Part shown: positions 35,500 through 47,486 of the stretch, in pieces
Numbering within the stretch: the stretch's first letter is position 1
Layout of the letters: every line of letters starts with the position of its first letter
From: Phragmites australis
Lineage: Eukaryota > Streptophyta > Magnoliopsida > Poales > Poaceae
Direction of reading: 5' to 3'
Assembly: GCF_958298935.1 (NCBI RefSeq)
Contig: NC_084936.1
Location: forward strand, 1,867,501-1,931,500
DNA length: 64,000 nt
Notes under the pieces: model-generated
What the model was told of the DNA's origin: nothing
What the model saw: only the letters and a program-made list of their open reading frames with translations
Database searches by the model: none
Made by a program: the position numbers and the translations under genes

Positions 35500-36330
35500 C
35501 AGACTCACTTAGCTGTGTGGTAGCAATCCGCGAATATGAAGCGTCAAATGCGGTGAGGGGATATTGGGCATAGAGCTCGCCCGAGACGAGGCAGGTGGAG
35601 GAGGAGGAAGGGGACCGAGAAGGAAACTGGCTAACGGGGATGCAGAGGCGGTGAGGGTGGGATGATTGGGGAACTCAAGCTTTACCACCGTCGGCGTCAC
35701 CACCATCTCCCCTGAGGTTGGGCGGGCTCAACACGAGGAAGACGAACAAAGGCGGCATTTAGGGGTTTTCTCAAAACATGCCCATTTTAGAGGGTTTTAT
35801 AAAAATAATTGGATTTGATTATTAATCGTGATGGGGGTTATCTGAAAAATATCGGATCACCATCCATTTTAGGATTGTTTCTGCAAATATTTAGATCGCG
35901 ATCATGGAAAACCTATTGACCACAGTCAACCCTTAGGCGGGTAACTTGCTGCCGTTGGATCAAAAGTGTGCGGTCGGATCGAGGTACGGGTCAGACCGGT
36001 CATCCAAGGAACAGAACCCGCCGTGCGCGGCCACGAGCCCACGACCTCGCCATGGCGGCTCCGGCCACCCACACCCAAGGAGCCCGACTCGGTGCTCAAA
36101 CCGCCTGATGACGCCATGGTCGAGGCCCTCCAGTGCCTCCCCTCGGTGGTGATTTTGGCCGATGTTTTGCCGGTTTCCGCGCCGCGCGCGTGGTTAATTG
36201 TCCGAGGGAGGTGTGTGGTGTACATGTCAGTCAGGGGCGGCGCGACAGCGAGATGCTCCAGGCCGAGCGCCTCGCCGGCCCAGCTGTTCGAGCTGGGCGG
36301 CGTCATCGAGGCCGCGGAGGTGAGGTGATC
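35500..36330. other. GC-rich coding-like fragments of unknown identity
   Basis: On the minus strand 35706-35509 reads MVVTPTVVKLEFPN, then Pro-rich sequence. On the plus strand 35966-36328 is open for 120 codons and ends at a GGAG/GTGAGG donor-like site. Neither has a recognisable domain, and their ends do not connect to other exons. They may be remnants of one or two genes; no function is proposed. Confidence 0.25.
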
Positions 36331-37169
36331 TTGCCTGCTCCCTTGTCCACTGTCATGTCGATCATCTATATGCCAAAAGGGGGCAAATGGTTTCGCCTCA
36401 ACTGTAGTGTCATGGCCTCATTCACATCATGCCTGCTTCAGTTTTTATCCTGTTTGTCCCTTGATTGTTTGGTTTTGCTTGTAAATCACAACCCAACTAG
36501 CGCCCCTTCTATAAAAAGTTGCAAAAGCTTCTTCTATAAAATTCACACGCAAAACTTCTTCTATAAAAGGCATGTTTGATTGCCCGAATCTCCTCTAACC
36601 TGGCCCGATGGATATGTATAATCTCATAGAGAAACGTGTTTGGTTGACTGCAGCTACTGTTCCAGACTGGTCTGATAGATACAAATATACGGCATCATCC
36701 TGACCTGACGTAGCCTAGCCCAACAAATGCAGATTCTGCATCTGCTTATGCAGACAGTACCACTTGTCAGTATCACAAAATTATCTTCTTACGAGTAACT
36801 AATCACAATCTTAGCTCTTGTATCCACTTATGTAACCTCAGATTCAGTCAACTAAACAGAAATTCAGCCCAGCTTGTCCAGACAGATTCAACCAACCAAA
36901 CCCTCTTCTTTTTAACAAATATGACTCTGTTCAGCCTGCTCCTCTCAACCTGCTTATACGATATAACTCTACAAAAACTCCTCCAGATAATCAAACACAC
37001 CCAAAATCGACACGCAAAGCCTTTGCATTTTGGGGGAAAAAGTTACACAAGGTTAGACCCTTGTTTATATCAAGCTTCAAAACACACTTGATTTTGACGA
37101 TAAAGATACATATTCACCAAGGACGTAATCATTAGACCCCTGGGGATGATGCCGCGAAGAGGTTCTTGG
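36331..37169. other. Intergenic DNA 3' of the LSD1-like gene
   Basis: AT-rich, including three 'CTTCTATAAAA' phrases at about 36507-36566. The minus-strand LSD1-like 3' UTR must lie at its right end. No gene or element was identified. Confidence 0.45.
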
Positions 37170-38479
37170 TCATCTTTTCCATGAGGTGATACCAACCACG
37201 ACATTGCTCACCTGGACCATAACAAACAAATACAATGAGATCAGATTGATATTTCATGTTTCACTTGGACTTGACAAAGAGAAGGAATTCTGGTTAGAGT
37301 GTTGGAGATAAGCTTACCAGTCTGCCCTTTTCATCCAGTGTCTTAGGATTCTCCACCAGAACTGTCTGGGGCCGAGCATCCTGCAAGTAGGAACAAGAAA
37401 GTTCAGCGAATAAAGCCGCTGTCATCATCGTCGAACATTTGACATCAAAGCTAGATTCAGATTGTTTGGTTGAACCCGGTGGTCCATCAATTTTCATCCC
37501 GACAATAGACATGGTCTAGGGGATTTCAAGCGAAAAATCTGGGCGGGAAGCATCGAGTGCTATCATTGGTACTTGCCTACTGGGGAACTGATTCCATGAA
37601 GCCATGGAGCGACCTAAACCTACCAAAGTTGATAACAAAAGAGTGGCTGCGTTGCGATCATCGAATTGCTCAATGGCCCCATGAATTTCTGGACAAATTA
37701 AAAACACCGCCTTCTAAATTTTTGTCTACTGAGACTTGGCAAAAGCAAGCAGCACGTACCGATGGTGCAGGCCGTGCAGAGCCACCGGTGTTGTTCTGCA
37801 GAAAGGTTGTAAATGAAACATGAGTTATCGCTGACGGCATGCGACGACGAAGAGATAGCAGATTCAGTTCAGCAATGAGCAAGGTTATTAGGTTTGCGCA
37901 TACCCTGACAGGATTAACATAGCGGCATGTTGGGCATCCGACGGTTGAGGCTCCCAGTTGGTACGCCAGAGTCGTCCGGCAATGCCCACATGACAGGTGA
38001 CAAATCTGGTTTGCTCCTGTATCTCCAGGACAAATTAATGTTCTGTCAGTTTGATGGAATTTGCATGCAAATGCAGCTGCAATTTGCAGGTGCAATTTGC
38101 AGAGCTTTTACCTGATCTTGTTGAGTTCACCATGCTACAGTTCGGGCAGCGAATGTTCGCGGCACCTCGGTTGTAGATGAGCAGGGTATAGCAGCGGCTG
38201 CAGACGATCTCAGACATCTCCGCCCCTGCAAGAAAGCATGGCTTTTGCTGTAAAAACTGAACCGAATTGAAGTAGCAACTGTATCTCTTGTATAGCATGT
38301 TGCCAATAATTCAAGTTTTTTTTTTTTTTTGCAGGTGTAAGAAAAAAAAGGATTTGTTGCGTTGTACCTGATGGGTTGACCGAGGTGAAAGTGTTGCAGC
38401 CTGGGCAGCAGACGCCGGCGGTTCCCCTGCGGTATTGAAGAACACGCTTGCAACCGCTGCAGATCAACTGGTTCTGCAT
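37170..38479 (-). CDS. LSD1-like protein with three zLSD1 zinc fingers
   Basis: Six minus-strand exons join in frame: 38479-38368, 38225-38112, 38016-37904, 37795-37760, 37380-37318 and 37211-37170 (480 nt, 159 aa). The fingers each follow the LSD1 pattern CxxCxxxLxYxxGAxxVxCxxC. They are CSGCKRVLQYRRGTAGVCCPGC (about 7-28), CSRCYTLLIYNRGAANIRCPNC and CGHCRTTLAYQLGASTVGCPTC. The short C-terminal exons give an Ala/Pro linker, then VLVENPKTLDEKGRLVSNVVVGIT, a tail that recurs in plant LSD1/LOL proteins. LSD1 and LOL proteins are plant-specific regulators of hypersensitive and oxidative cell death; they bind bZIP and metacaspase partners and may act in nucleus and cytosol. Each finger has its own exon, with phase-1 junctions. 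The gene looks intact. Whether it is the LSD1 or a LOL paralogue is not resolved. Confidence 0.92.
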
Positions 38480-39240
38480 GCCTGCAATTGGAACTTGCTG
38501 CGGTCAAAATCATATCATTTCCAAATTCCAATTCAGCTGTAAAAGGACGCGATTCTTTCTTCTGGTAGACTAGGCAACCACACATACACAAGAGATACAC
38601 AAGTAAACTTTTTGGAAAGGGAAAAAAAGAAAAATTTAATTGCATTTTTAAGATTTGACATCCCGACCCACATGTCATTTACACAGTTGGCCTCATGTGT
38701 AAGTGAGACAGCAGCGATATTTTGTCGAAACGTCGCTAAATTAGTGGCAACTGGGTAAATCCCCAGTCGTAACTATGCATCAAACTTTGCCCTGCTGCGC
38801 ATCAAGAAACCCGCGGAAAAGAGAAAGAGACACCTATCTGAAGAGCAATTCCTAATCCCTAGAACAGAGACAGTGAATGAAGGCTGAGGGTAACACAAGA
38901 ACCCAAGGAAAGAACATTACCAAGACGAGAACTGCTAGTGGTAGCCCCTGAACCAAACGGACACTGAGGTCACTGCTTGTTGAGAAGGATCGGCGTCTCT
39001 AACGAGAGAAAACCGAAGGAGATGAGAAGAGAGACAGAGAGAGGTGTTGCTCCACATTGGCAGCAGACCCCGGTCGCGGTCTGGGATTTATGGGCGCCGG
39101 GGAGGGAGGCGGAGGAGGGATTCTTTCGGGATAGATTCGCGGGAGGAAACGACGTCGGCGGGGGAGGGGGGCGATGATGATGAGTGGATGCGTGGATGGA
39201 TGGATGGATGATGCGTGGACGGATGCCTTTCGGATATGGC
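38480..39240 (-). promoter_or_regulatory. 5' leader exon and promoter of the LSD1-like gene
   Basis: On the minus strand a CTCTCTGTCTCTCTTCTC leader (about 39040) leads to a donor GTCTTG/GTAATG at 38921/38920. The next acceptor, CAATTGCAG, ends at 38482, two bases before the ATG. The first exon is therefore non-coding. Upstream, a (TGGA)n-like microsatellite occurs at 39186-39222. Confidence 0.6.
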
Positions 39241-40061
39241 CGAATTCCCGCGCTCTCTTCGCCTAGCTCTCCTCCCTCCTCGAATCTTTTCTTTCTTTCT
39301 TTCTCTCTCCCTCCCTCCCTCATACGCGCCAATAATTCTGCTTCTCCGAGTTTCCTTTTCTCTTAAAAAAAATTCTTTTGTTTTTCTGTTAATTCGGAGC
39401 TCGATTCGATTCGATTCTCTTAAAAAAACGTCGCCTGTAACTGTAAGAGTAGCTTAGCTCCAAACTATTCTCCAGTTTGAGTTCCGCCTGGGCGCACGTC
39501 CCAACTACCAACGGGTTTCGCTTGGAAGCCGTACGCACCCATAACGGTCAGGCTGTTCTTAGGGTCTCTTCTCGATTCTCCTATAAATATTTTAGTTTAA
39601 GTTTTTTTCTAAAAGTTTCTGTTCAATTTCTTATTGCAAATTTTTACGGTGAATCGTTTAGCTAGTTGGATAAATTCTGCTCTCTGAGAAGTGAGAAGAG
39701 AATGACAGTTATAAATGAGAAGAAACTGATTCAGAAATACGAGAAACCATCTTTTATCTGTTTCTCCCTCGCAGTGTAAAAAAAATGTTACTTTCCGTCT
39801 CGGATTCAAATCACTTACCAAAAATACCGTTTGGCAAGAATTACACTGATTACGACCAGAATCCAAACAACCCCTTACACTTGGCACTAGAATGCAAGAA
39901 TCTTGCACTAAACATTATAATTCCCACGTTCCAAACTGGGTCTTAGCCCCAGGATCATTTTAGCATGCTAGCAAATTTGACTCTACAACAAAATTCCAGT
40001 ATTTAGGCGATTAACTTGATAAATTAAACCATGTCAGAACTAACTGGTGTCATCTGCCAGG
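39240..40061. other. Intergenic DNA without a recognised feature
   Basis: A C/T-rich tract (39290-39320) and AT-rich sequence; no supported gene. Confidence 0.45.
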
Positions 40062-40640
40062 AGAAGGAATGTTATGACGCCTACTACTCTGCCGGCTGGA
40101 GGAAAGCAGACGGTCTCTGAAGCTGTTGATGTCCGACACGGGAGCGAGAAGGTGAGAAGAGGAGATGGGATCCAAATCCTTTGACTTCATCCCGGTGAAG
40201 TCAGAGGTGAACAATAAATCATAGGATGATGAACAATATATTGATATCAAACACTATAGCAGGGTTACTGTAAAGTCAAATACTGTATCTTGGCTTCAAA
40301 GACTATTGTAGCACAAATCCTACCCGTTCATCTATGATCTAACACCTCAAGTCAGGTGATCCCGTTCTAGAGGAGATAACACCATTGTCGTGCGTGCTGG
40401 GTCTAGGATGCAAAGGCCCACTACTTTATACCCATCGTCAACTTGAGCCCGGTGAGCAGAAGCCCAGTGATGAACCTATGTAACAGAGAGAGAGGGCAGA
40501 GTGAGAGGCATGATTGATCAGATGTCTTAGAACTTCCCCAACACTATCTTCTTCTACTTTCCTCCTTCCCTCCAAACCTTCTAACTCTCCTAACTATCGA
40601 ATCCTTGGTGATTATATGGTCGTGAATTGATCTTCGTCAA
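40062..40640 (+). repeat. Diverged direct repeat, copy A (LTR-derived?)
   Basis: It shares with 46640-47005, in order, 'GGTCTCTGAAGCTGTTGATGTCCG', 'GTGC(G/A)(T/C)GCTGGGTC', 'CCCACTACT', 'CATGATTGATCAGATGTCTTAGAA' and 'ATCCTTGGTGATTATATGGTCGTGAAT'. The copies lie in the same orientation on either side of gypsy-like pol remnants. After the repeat, 'CCTAACACCTTGATCATACCGATCC' resembles the start of a retroelement internal region. A reasonable reading is a 5' LTR remnant. Confidence 0.7.
40167..40368. mobile_element. 202-bp insertion with 9-bp TSD inside repeat copy A
   Basis: The insertion lies between two perfect copies of AGAGGAGAT (40158-40166 and 40369-40377). The paralogous site in repeat copy B (around 46746-46754) carries a single AGAGGAGAT and no insert, which defines the empty site. 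The insert ends are related inverted sequences (GGGATC...TTGACTT near the left, complement AGAACGGGATC...TGACTT at the right). A 9-bp duplication suggests a Mutator-like MITE. No coding capacity. Confidence 0.8.
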
Positions 40641-42378
40641 GGCAAGTCCTAACACCTTGATCATACCGATCCCATATTTACAATATGATAAAATAATGAA
40701 CTAAAACCCGGTAGTTATGCATGCATGCTATATAATAATTCTCCTTAAATGCTGGTATTAGTTATAACCCATTTACTAAGCCATAACACAATCGCTACTC
40801 GTAATATTCAAATGATATTCCTAGAACACTTTCAATATCTAATATAATAATATTGGATGAAACCTTGTCAACTAGTATGTTTATGATTGGTTACTTTGCT
40901 CTCTTCGGAGACACTTGATCTCTCCTCATAGAGTACTTAATCATTTTTTACTATGATCACTTGCTTTGCAAATGAGTAAAATGTGTTGAGGTGGTTGATG
41001 ATGTAAGTGGTGGAAAATGGTATGGTGTCAAGAAAACTCTGAAAAATGTTTTGGCGAGGGCAAGTGGAATAGTTCTATGAGATTGGAGGCTATCTCTTAC
41101 GGATATTCCTTGGGGAATGATGCCTCCTGGTAAGCAAGTCCTTAGGGGAGGATTGGTGATATGAAGATGCTTGCCCCGACCATGTAAGGACCAAATTGTT
41201 GAGCTATTGTGCTAAGCCATCCCATGCAACTATGCGTCTAGTTATGGGCAGGACTTGATCTCACACCCCATTAACTGAGCTCGGTACCCATCCTGGAGGC
41301 AAGGGTGCAACGGAAACTCAGAAAAAGACTCATTACTATGTACATTATGAGAACTGGCTGGTGACAATGTAATGGCTAGACTCGAGCCGCGATTAATCCA
41401 ATGCGCCAAACCCCTGTTTATCTCGTGGGTGGATCGTGTAGCAACATGCAGATGTGTGCAGTATATCATGTGAGTACAATATGATTCACTCCTCCGCTTG
41501 CAACGGTTGAAGGCTGAGCATATCGTGTGGGTACAGTATACAACATTTGTAGAGTGTAAACCTATTTGAATAGCCACGTCTGTGGTCATAGACATGCAAA
41601 GTTGTAGATTTATAATGGTTAGTTTTGTGGTGTGTGTACCCCTTGATGTCTGAGTAGGCAGTGTGCTCGTATTTTGGAGAAAGTCGGCTATATGCTGTTG
41701 AAACTAGTTGGACTAGGCGTCAACCAGGTAAAAGATAGGAACTTCAAGGGACCGGATAGCTTTCTCCTAAGGTCAACAACTCTTATCAATCAAACATGTA
41801 TTTTGTTTAAACTGGTTTAAACCAAGTGTTACACCTGAGTTCACATTGCATGTGAAACTGGTCTTGCACCCAAATTATAGCCCTACTACTTTATCCTTAG
41901 TTACCTACCTTATGCATCTACTCAACTTCTTGAAGTAGTGTTAGAACTTGTTGAGTACATTTCATATTCGGTCTTGCTATTTTCAGATTGTTGAAATGGA
42001 GATCAATCTCGACCCAGATGAAGTTAAAGATAAGAAGTCTAAGGTCTCATTTTCACCTAAGTTGCCTGTGGCATTGGGTTGTTCTGTTTTGTGCCACTTC
42101 GTTCCGCTATAGGCTCTTCTGCCTAGCTGGTCTGTCATGGACCCTAGTCTACGAGATCATCGTTCGCTCTTTTCAAATAATTATTTTATTCAAAGTATGT
42201 ATTTGGTACCATTATGTTGAATTCTGTGTGTATGAGCTACTTGATCCAGTAACTGATACAGGAGGCACAGGGAAACCCAGATCAGAGTATTACATGATCA
42301 ATGCTGCTGGGGTTGGAATTGAAAAACAAGAACATAGAGGTGGTTCGGCAATGGCCCAGACCAACTACAATGTGGGAA
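40641..42378. other. Retroelement-like filler, unresolved
   Basis: Low-coding sequence. Its right part (41880-41990, with 'CTTGTTGAGTACATTTC' and 'TCTTGCTATTTTCAG') resembles LTR-type phrases common in grass gypsy elements. The 138-codon frame at 41988-42404 starts before and runs into the reverse transcriptase remnant, and only its end is plausibly element-derived. Confidence 0.4.
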
Positions 42379-44210
42379 GTGAGAGGATTCCTGGGACTGG
42401 CTAGCTATTACAGGAAGTTTTTTCACCACTTTGGTGTGATTAGCTGATCACTCACCGATTTGCTGAAGAAGAACATGGCCATTGTTTGGACAACACTAGA
42501 AGAGGAAACCTTCAATGCATTTAAGCAAGCACTCATATCAGCGCCAATACTGACGCTACCTGATTTCTCCAATCCTTTCATGGTGGAAATGGATGCAACA
42601 GACAAAGGAATCGTGGCGGTTCTTATGCAAGACAACCATCCCTTGGCATACCTCAACAAATCACTAGGTCCAAAGCATAAGCAATTGTCAACATCTAAGA
42701 AGAAAAGTCTAGCAATTTGGATGCCAACTGACCATTGGAGAGCATACCTACAACTCGAGGAGCTCCTGATCAAGACCGATCAAAGGAGCCTGACACACCT
42801 TTAGGACCATGGGCTAACAACGGCGTGGCAATTGAAGGCCATGGCAAAATTGCAAGGGCTGCAATGCAAGATCATCTAAAAAAGGGTAAGGAAAATGCAG
42901 TTGCGGATGCCCTCTCAAGGTGTGTGACTCCCCAGCCTGCTGAATTAGTGGCTATCTCCTCCTATGTACCCAAGTGGCTCACTGAAATCATGATGGGCTA
43001 TAGTGCCGGCAATCATGCCCAACAAATGTTAGCTAAGCTCACTCTCGATGCATCGGCTATACCTCATTACTCTTTGCAGGATGGTATAATTTGATACAAG
43101 GGTGCATTTGGGTGGGGCGGAATCCGACAATACACCAAGCCATTCTATAGGCATTCCATGCTAGCACAGTTGGCAGCCATTCGAGCATATAGGTCACTTA
43201 CAACATGGTATGTAAGATCTTCATCTGGTCTGGTATCAAGAAGGATGTGAAGGCCTTTGTGGATGCCTGTCAACTGTGCAAATAAGCGAAGCCAGAACAT
43301 GTGCTACTCGGGCCTTTTGCAACCATTGCCGATTCTGGAGCAAGCATGGCAAATCATCTCGCTAGATATCATTGAAGGATTGTCGTGCTTTGCAAGCTAC
43401 AACGTCATCTTAGCGATGGTCAACAAATTGACCATGTATGCTCATTTCATGCCATTATCCCATCCATTCACCGCTTGGCATGTCGCACATGCATACTTGA
43501 CCAATGTTTACAAACTTCATTAATTACCACAAACTCTAAGTTCAGACCGGGATCGGATCTTCATGAGCGCACTTTGGAAGGAGCTATTCAAGCTAGTGGA
43601 TACACAATTGGCCATGAGCTGATCCTATCACCAGCAAACAGATGACCAAATGGAACGGGTAAACCAATGCTTAGAGGCCTTTTTGCGCTGCTTTGTTCAT
43701 GCATGTCCTTCAAAATTGCACTCATGGTTTGCATTAGCGGAATTTTGGGTATAACACTTCTCGCCATTCCACTCTAGGCTGCTCGCCCTTTAATGCTCTC
43801 TATGGGCATGGTCCTCGACACTTTGGTGTGCTTCACGGATTCGGTGTGCATCGACCCCAATATGAAGGAATGGACACATTAGAGGCAGCTGCACATCACC
43901 TTGCTTCATCAGCACCTTCAGCGAGCTGTGCAAAGGATGAAACATCTAGTGGATACTAGACGATTTGAGTGATCGTTTAATGTGGGCAATTGGGCATATT
44001 GCAAGCTACAACCGTATGTTCAATCTTCTCTTGCTGATTGTTCAAATCATAAGTTGGCTTTCCGGTATTTTGGTCTCTTCTCAATTTTGCAGATAATGGG
44101 TGCAGTGGCATATAAATTGCTGTTGTCGAAGTCCAATGGCATCAACCCCATCATCCATGTGTCTCAACTACATCAGGCGCTACCTCCATCGATGTCACAT
44201 CCCAATTTCT
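42379..44210 (+). pseudogene. Decayed Ty3/gypsy pol (RT-RNase H-integrase)
   Basis: Several frames carry consecutive pieces of one polyprotein. Reverse transcriptase C-terminus and RNase H: GFLGLASYYRKFFHHFGVIS at about 42384-42443, an in-frame stop, then TFNAFKQALISAPILTLPDF, PFMVEMDATDKGIVAVLMQ and HPLAYLNKSLGPKH (42460-42803). Next come KGKENAVADALSRC (from about 42880), the integrase core (IISLDIIEGL, NVILAMVNKLTMYAHF, 43257-43523, with YHQQTDDQMERVNQCLEAFL in another frame near 43628), and the C-terminal NPIIHVSQLHQALPPSMS (44140-44200). The order RT-RNase H-integrase is that of Ty3/gypsy. Multiple stops and frameshifts make it non-functional. Gag and protease were not found. Confidence 0.88.
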
Positions 44211-46380
44211 AATCATGTCATTAAGCATAATTTAGCATCATAATCATCATATTTATTTGTTAAGCATGTTCGATTTTTTGCTTGTTAAGTCAAATGGTGG
44301 TTTGATTTTTGCATTGTGTTTTGAAAATTAACCGATGTTAGATTTTTCATTAATATAAGTCTCGCCTAAGTTTTTGGCCGAATCTAATTTAAAAATTGGG
44401 TTCATCTCGTTTCGTATATGGCAACCCAAAAATCCGTAGAATTTTTAGAGCTTTAGATCGCATTTTGGGTTATTAATAAAAGGGAGAGAAAGAAACTAGA
44501 ATTTCAGTTGAACTTTTTCCTATCTCTCTAACATGTGGGACCCTTGGCCGGCCCCAATACCTCTCCCTCTCTTTGGGCTGCAGCAGCCCCACCCCCTCCC
44601 CTCTCCTCACTCACTCACTCTTTTGCTCTCCCTCTCCCAACCAGCCATAACAGCAAGGGCAAGAGCAGCGGCACCTCTACTCTCTCCCTCTCTCAAACCC
44701 TCTCACTCTCTACCTAAATCCCACCCCAAGAACACCAAATCCAGGTATGCATGTTATACCACCGCGTTCTCCACATTATTAGCTCTCTATCCACCCAAAA
44801 ATCTCTTGCATGCATGTGGTTTTGGTTGATTCACAAATCATTTTCATCACCCCTTGTTGTTCTGAAATTTTTAGCAAGTTTGCTCTCTCTTCTCCAAGCC
44901 ATTCCTTCGTTTCTTCCCCAAATCGACGGACGCAAGCTTTGGCAAAGATTTGGGTAAGTCTCCTCAATTATCCTTGTGAGAATGCACGTTTTGATTGGTT
45001 AGATTTTGAGTTTAGGAGCTGCAAAATCGAAGAACGTTGATGCATGCTCGTTCTTGAGAGGATATAACTAGAATGAAGGTTTAGATGAGTTTGAGCTAGT
45101 GTCTTATGGTTCCAGTGAGTGCATTAGGTCTAGAACCAGTGTATTAGAGCCTATGCATGCTTAGGTGGTTCAAGGTTTAACATGCAAATCGAATCGATCA
45201 AGAAATCATCACAAAAACGTAGTTACGGAAGGTATTGGAAGTTCCGGTTTACACTTGAGTTAACCCAAGTGATGGCCCTATATAAATCCAGAGTTTTTGA
45301 CCAGAACAGAAGTCTGATCTAAATACCAGAACTTCTGATTAACTAGGATTGCTAATTGAGCATCCGTTTTTCGAGAAGTGCCAGATATTCTGACATGATC
45401 GGAAATTCTGATCTCCATACCGGAACTTCCGAATAAACATTTTGCTAACCAAGCGCCAATAATTCAAAAGGTTCAGAAGGTCCGATCGATCAGAAGTTTC
45501 GACTTCCAAGTCAGAAATTACGATGTAAGTCGGAAGTTCCGATGTTTAAACTGGAAGTTCCGATGTTACTTAGATCATAATTTCGTTGTTTCTTCGCGTG
45601 TTTTATACCTTGAACTTGTAGATGTGCTACTTCTTATATTGTTATGCATTTGGCATCATACATCTCTGCACCTCATTCATGATCATCACATTGCATGCGT
45701 TCTTCTCTAGGAAACGAAGGACCGGAGGGTAACGCGGGTGTGATCGAGGGCGATCCGGATTTTATTGCTGTGAATTGTGATCAAGCTGAGCACCAAGGCA
45801 AGCAACTAAGCATATTGCATCCTTTATTTAAATTGAATAGAGTCTCAATTGACAAAATTTTGCTTTATGTATGTTTACATATTTAGCGAGTCGATATCGG
45901 GTCATATGGGTAGAACCTATATTATTGCATTACCTCTATCTTGATCTGTTGATGATCCCTATTCCTTGTAACCTAGAATGATATTGTCGATGTCTAACTA
46001 CAATAGTTAATCGAAATACTTAGTAATACTTAGATCTTCGGTAGAAGTCGAGCGATGGTGCGACTGTTGTTCGTGAGCTTAGAGCTTACTTACTATGATT
46101 CATATTTATAATTATGATGTCAGTTTTGAATGAGATGTGAGAATGAGACGAGTACGGATAGTGCTAGGGGTATTATTCACATTTATAATTATACTTTTTG
46201 TTGTAAAATGTGTAAATGGTTGAATGCTTAAGAACCTGTAATATAATGTTAATTATTCGCTCTTTTTTAAGCTTTGTTGTGATGTATATATTGGAAATAC
46301 ATGTGTTACAATCTTGGGTAAAAACACATGTCGTGACTATCAGAATGATATTATGATTAATCGTTGTAGTCTTAGATAAT
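44191..46380 (+). mobile_element. Probable 3' LTR following the gypsy pol remnant
   Basis: It starts TGTCACATCCCAATTTC immediately after the integrase tail, as 3' LTRs of this group commonly do. It contains many dispersed copies of 'GGAAGTTCCGAT' and 'CCAGAACTTC' (45235-45560), repeated on both strands. A matching 5' LTR was not found in the window, so the right end (about 46380) is approximate and the call rests on the start position and the repeats. Confidence 0.5.
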
Positions 46381-46639
46381 GATAACTTAATAATTAATTA
46401 GAATAGTATCAAAACGGTTTCTCACAATCAACCATAAGCGAAAGACATCTACCTGCACCTCTGGAAAATGATGTTCCACTGCCGGAACTTGAGCGTATCC
46501 TCTGCATCGCCGGGGATGCAAGGTGACCGAGCAAATGCTGATCAAGTGGATACAATAGCCCGAGACACTGGCAACATGGAGCGATTGTCCGAGCTGTGCC
46601 ACCATTTTCCGGCGGCACCCACTTGGGGACAAGCCGGAT

Positions 46640-47005
46640 TTGAAGGGGAGGAGGACGTCAGGGCGCCTACTACTCTGATGGCTGGAAGACATCGGGCGGT
46701 CTCTGAAGCTGTTGATGTCCGGCATGGGAACAAGAAGGCAGGAAGAGGAGATGGCGCCATTGCCGTGCACGCTGGGTCCAGGATACGAAGACCCACTACT
46801 CTATACCTGTCGTCCACTTGGTCCCAGTTAGTAGAAACCCAATGATGAACCTATATAACGGAAAGAGAGGGCGGCGCAGGAGGCATGATTGATCAGATGT
46901 CTTAGAATCTCCCCAGCACTTGCTTCTTCTACCGTCCTTCCTCCCTCGGAACCTTCTACCTCTCCTAACTATCAAATCCTTGGTGATTATATGGTCGTGA
47001 ATGCG
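46640..47005 (+). repeat. Diverged direct repeat, copy B (uninterrupted)
   Basis: This is the counterpart of 40062-40640 without the 202-bp insertion. It includes 'CGGTCTCTGAAGCTGTTGATGTCCGG', the single AGAGGAGAT site and the closing 'TTATATGGTCGTGAAT'. Overlapping open frames on both strands are not conserved between copies A and B and are not genes. Confidence 0.7.
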
Positions 47006-47486
47006 ATAACTCGAGTTGGATCGTGACAAGGAACTAAGAAGAAACTTCGGCCCCTCGTTCGCCATGGATCGGATCTGGTCAATTCATCCATTTTCACGAG
47101 GAAGGAGAAAAGCTCGGACCGATAATTCATGGCCAGCAGTAGCAGGAGTTCGTTGCAGATTCTCCGTCGAGCTCAGTGCAGCATCTTCTTTCTTTCTAGT
47201 CAGACGACCACGTAGCCGTTCGATCATCGGGTCCATTCTTTTCTGTTACACGATTGGTTATGCCACGTCGGCGTTTGTTCGTTCGCGTCAAGCCACCAGC
47301 CAAATGTCAAAGGGAATACTTGCACCGGCGACTGACACGTGGATGGCTGCGTATCATGCTGTTGCACCGGCCTTTTTATCGGCATCCCCCGTCAATAATG
47401 GTGTGTGCTCATGTCACTGTAGTATGCGCTTTGCACATCAAACTTAGAAGTCAAAAATAAAGGATAAGTTAATCTATACTTCTATA

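Noticed and set aside
41988..42404. 138-codon frame before the reverse transcriptase remnant as a gag gene
   Set aside because: No CCHC knuckle or gag motif; hydrophobic, LTR-like sequence.
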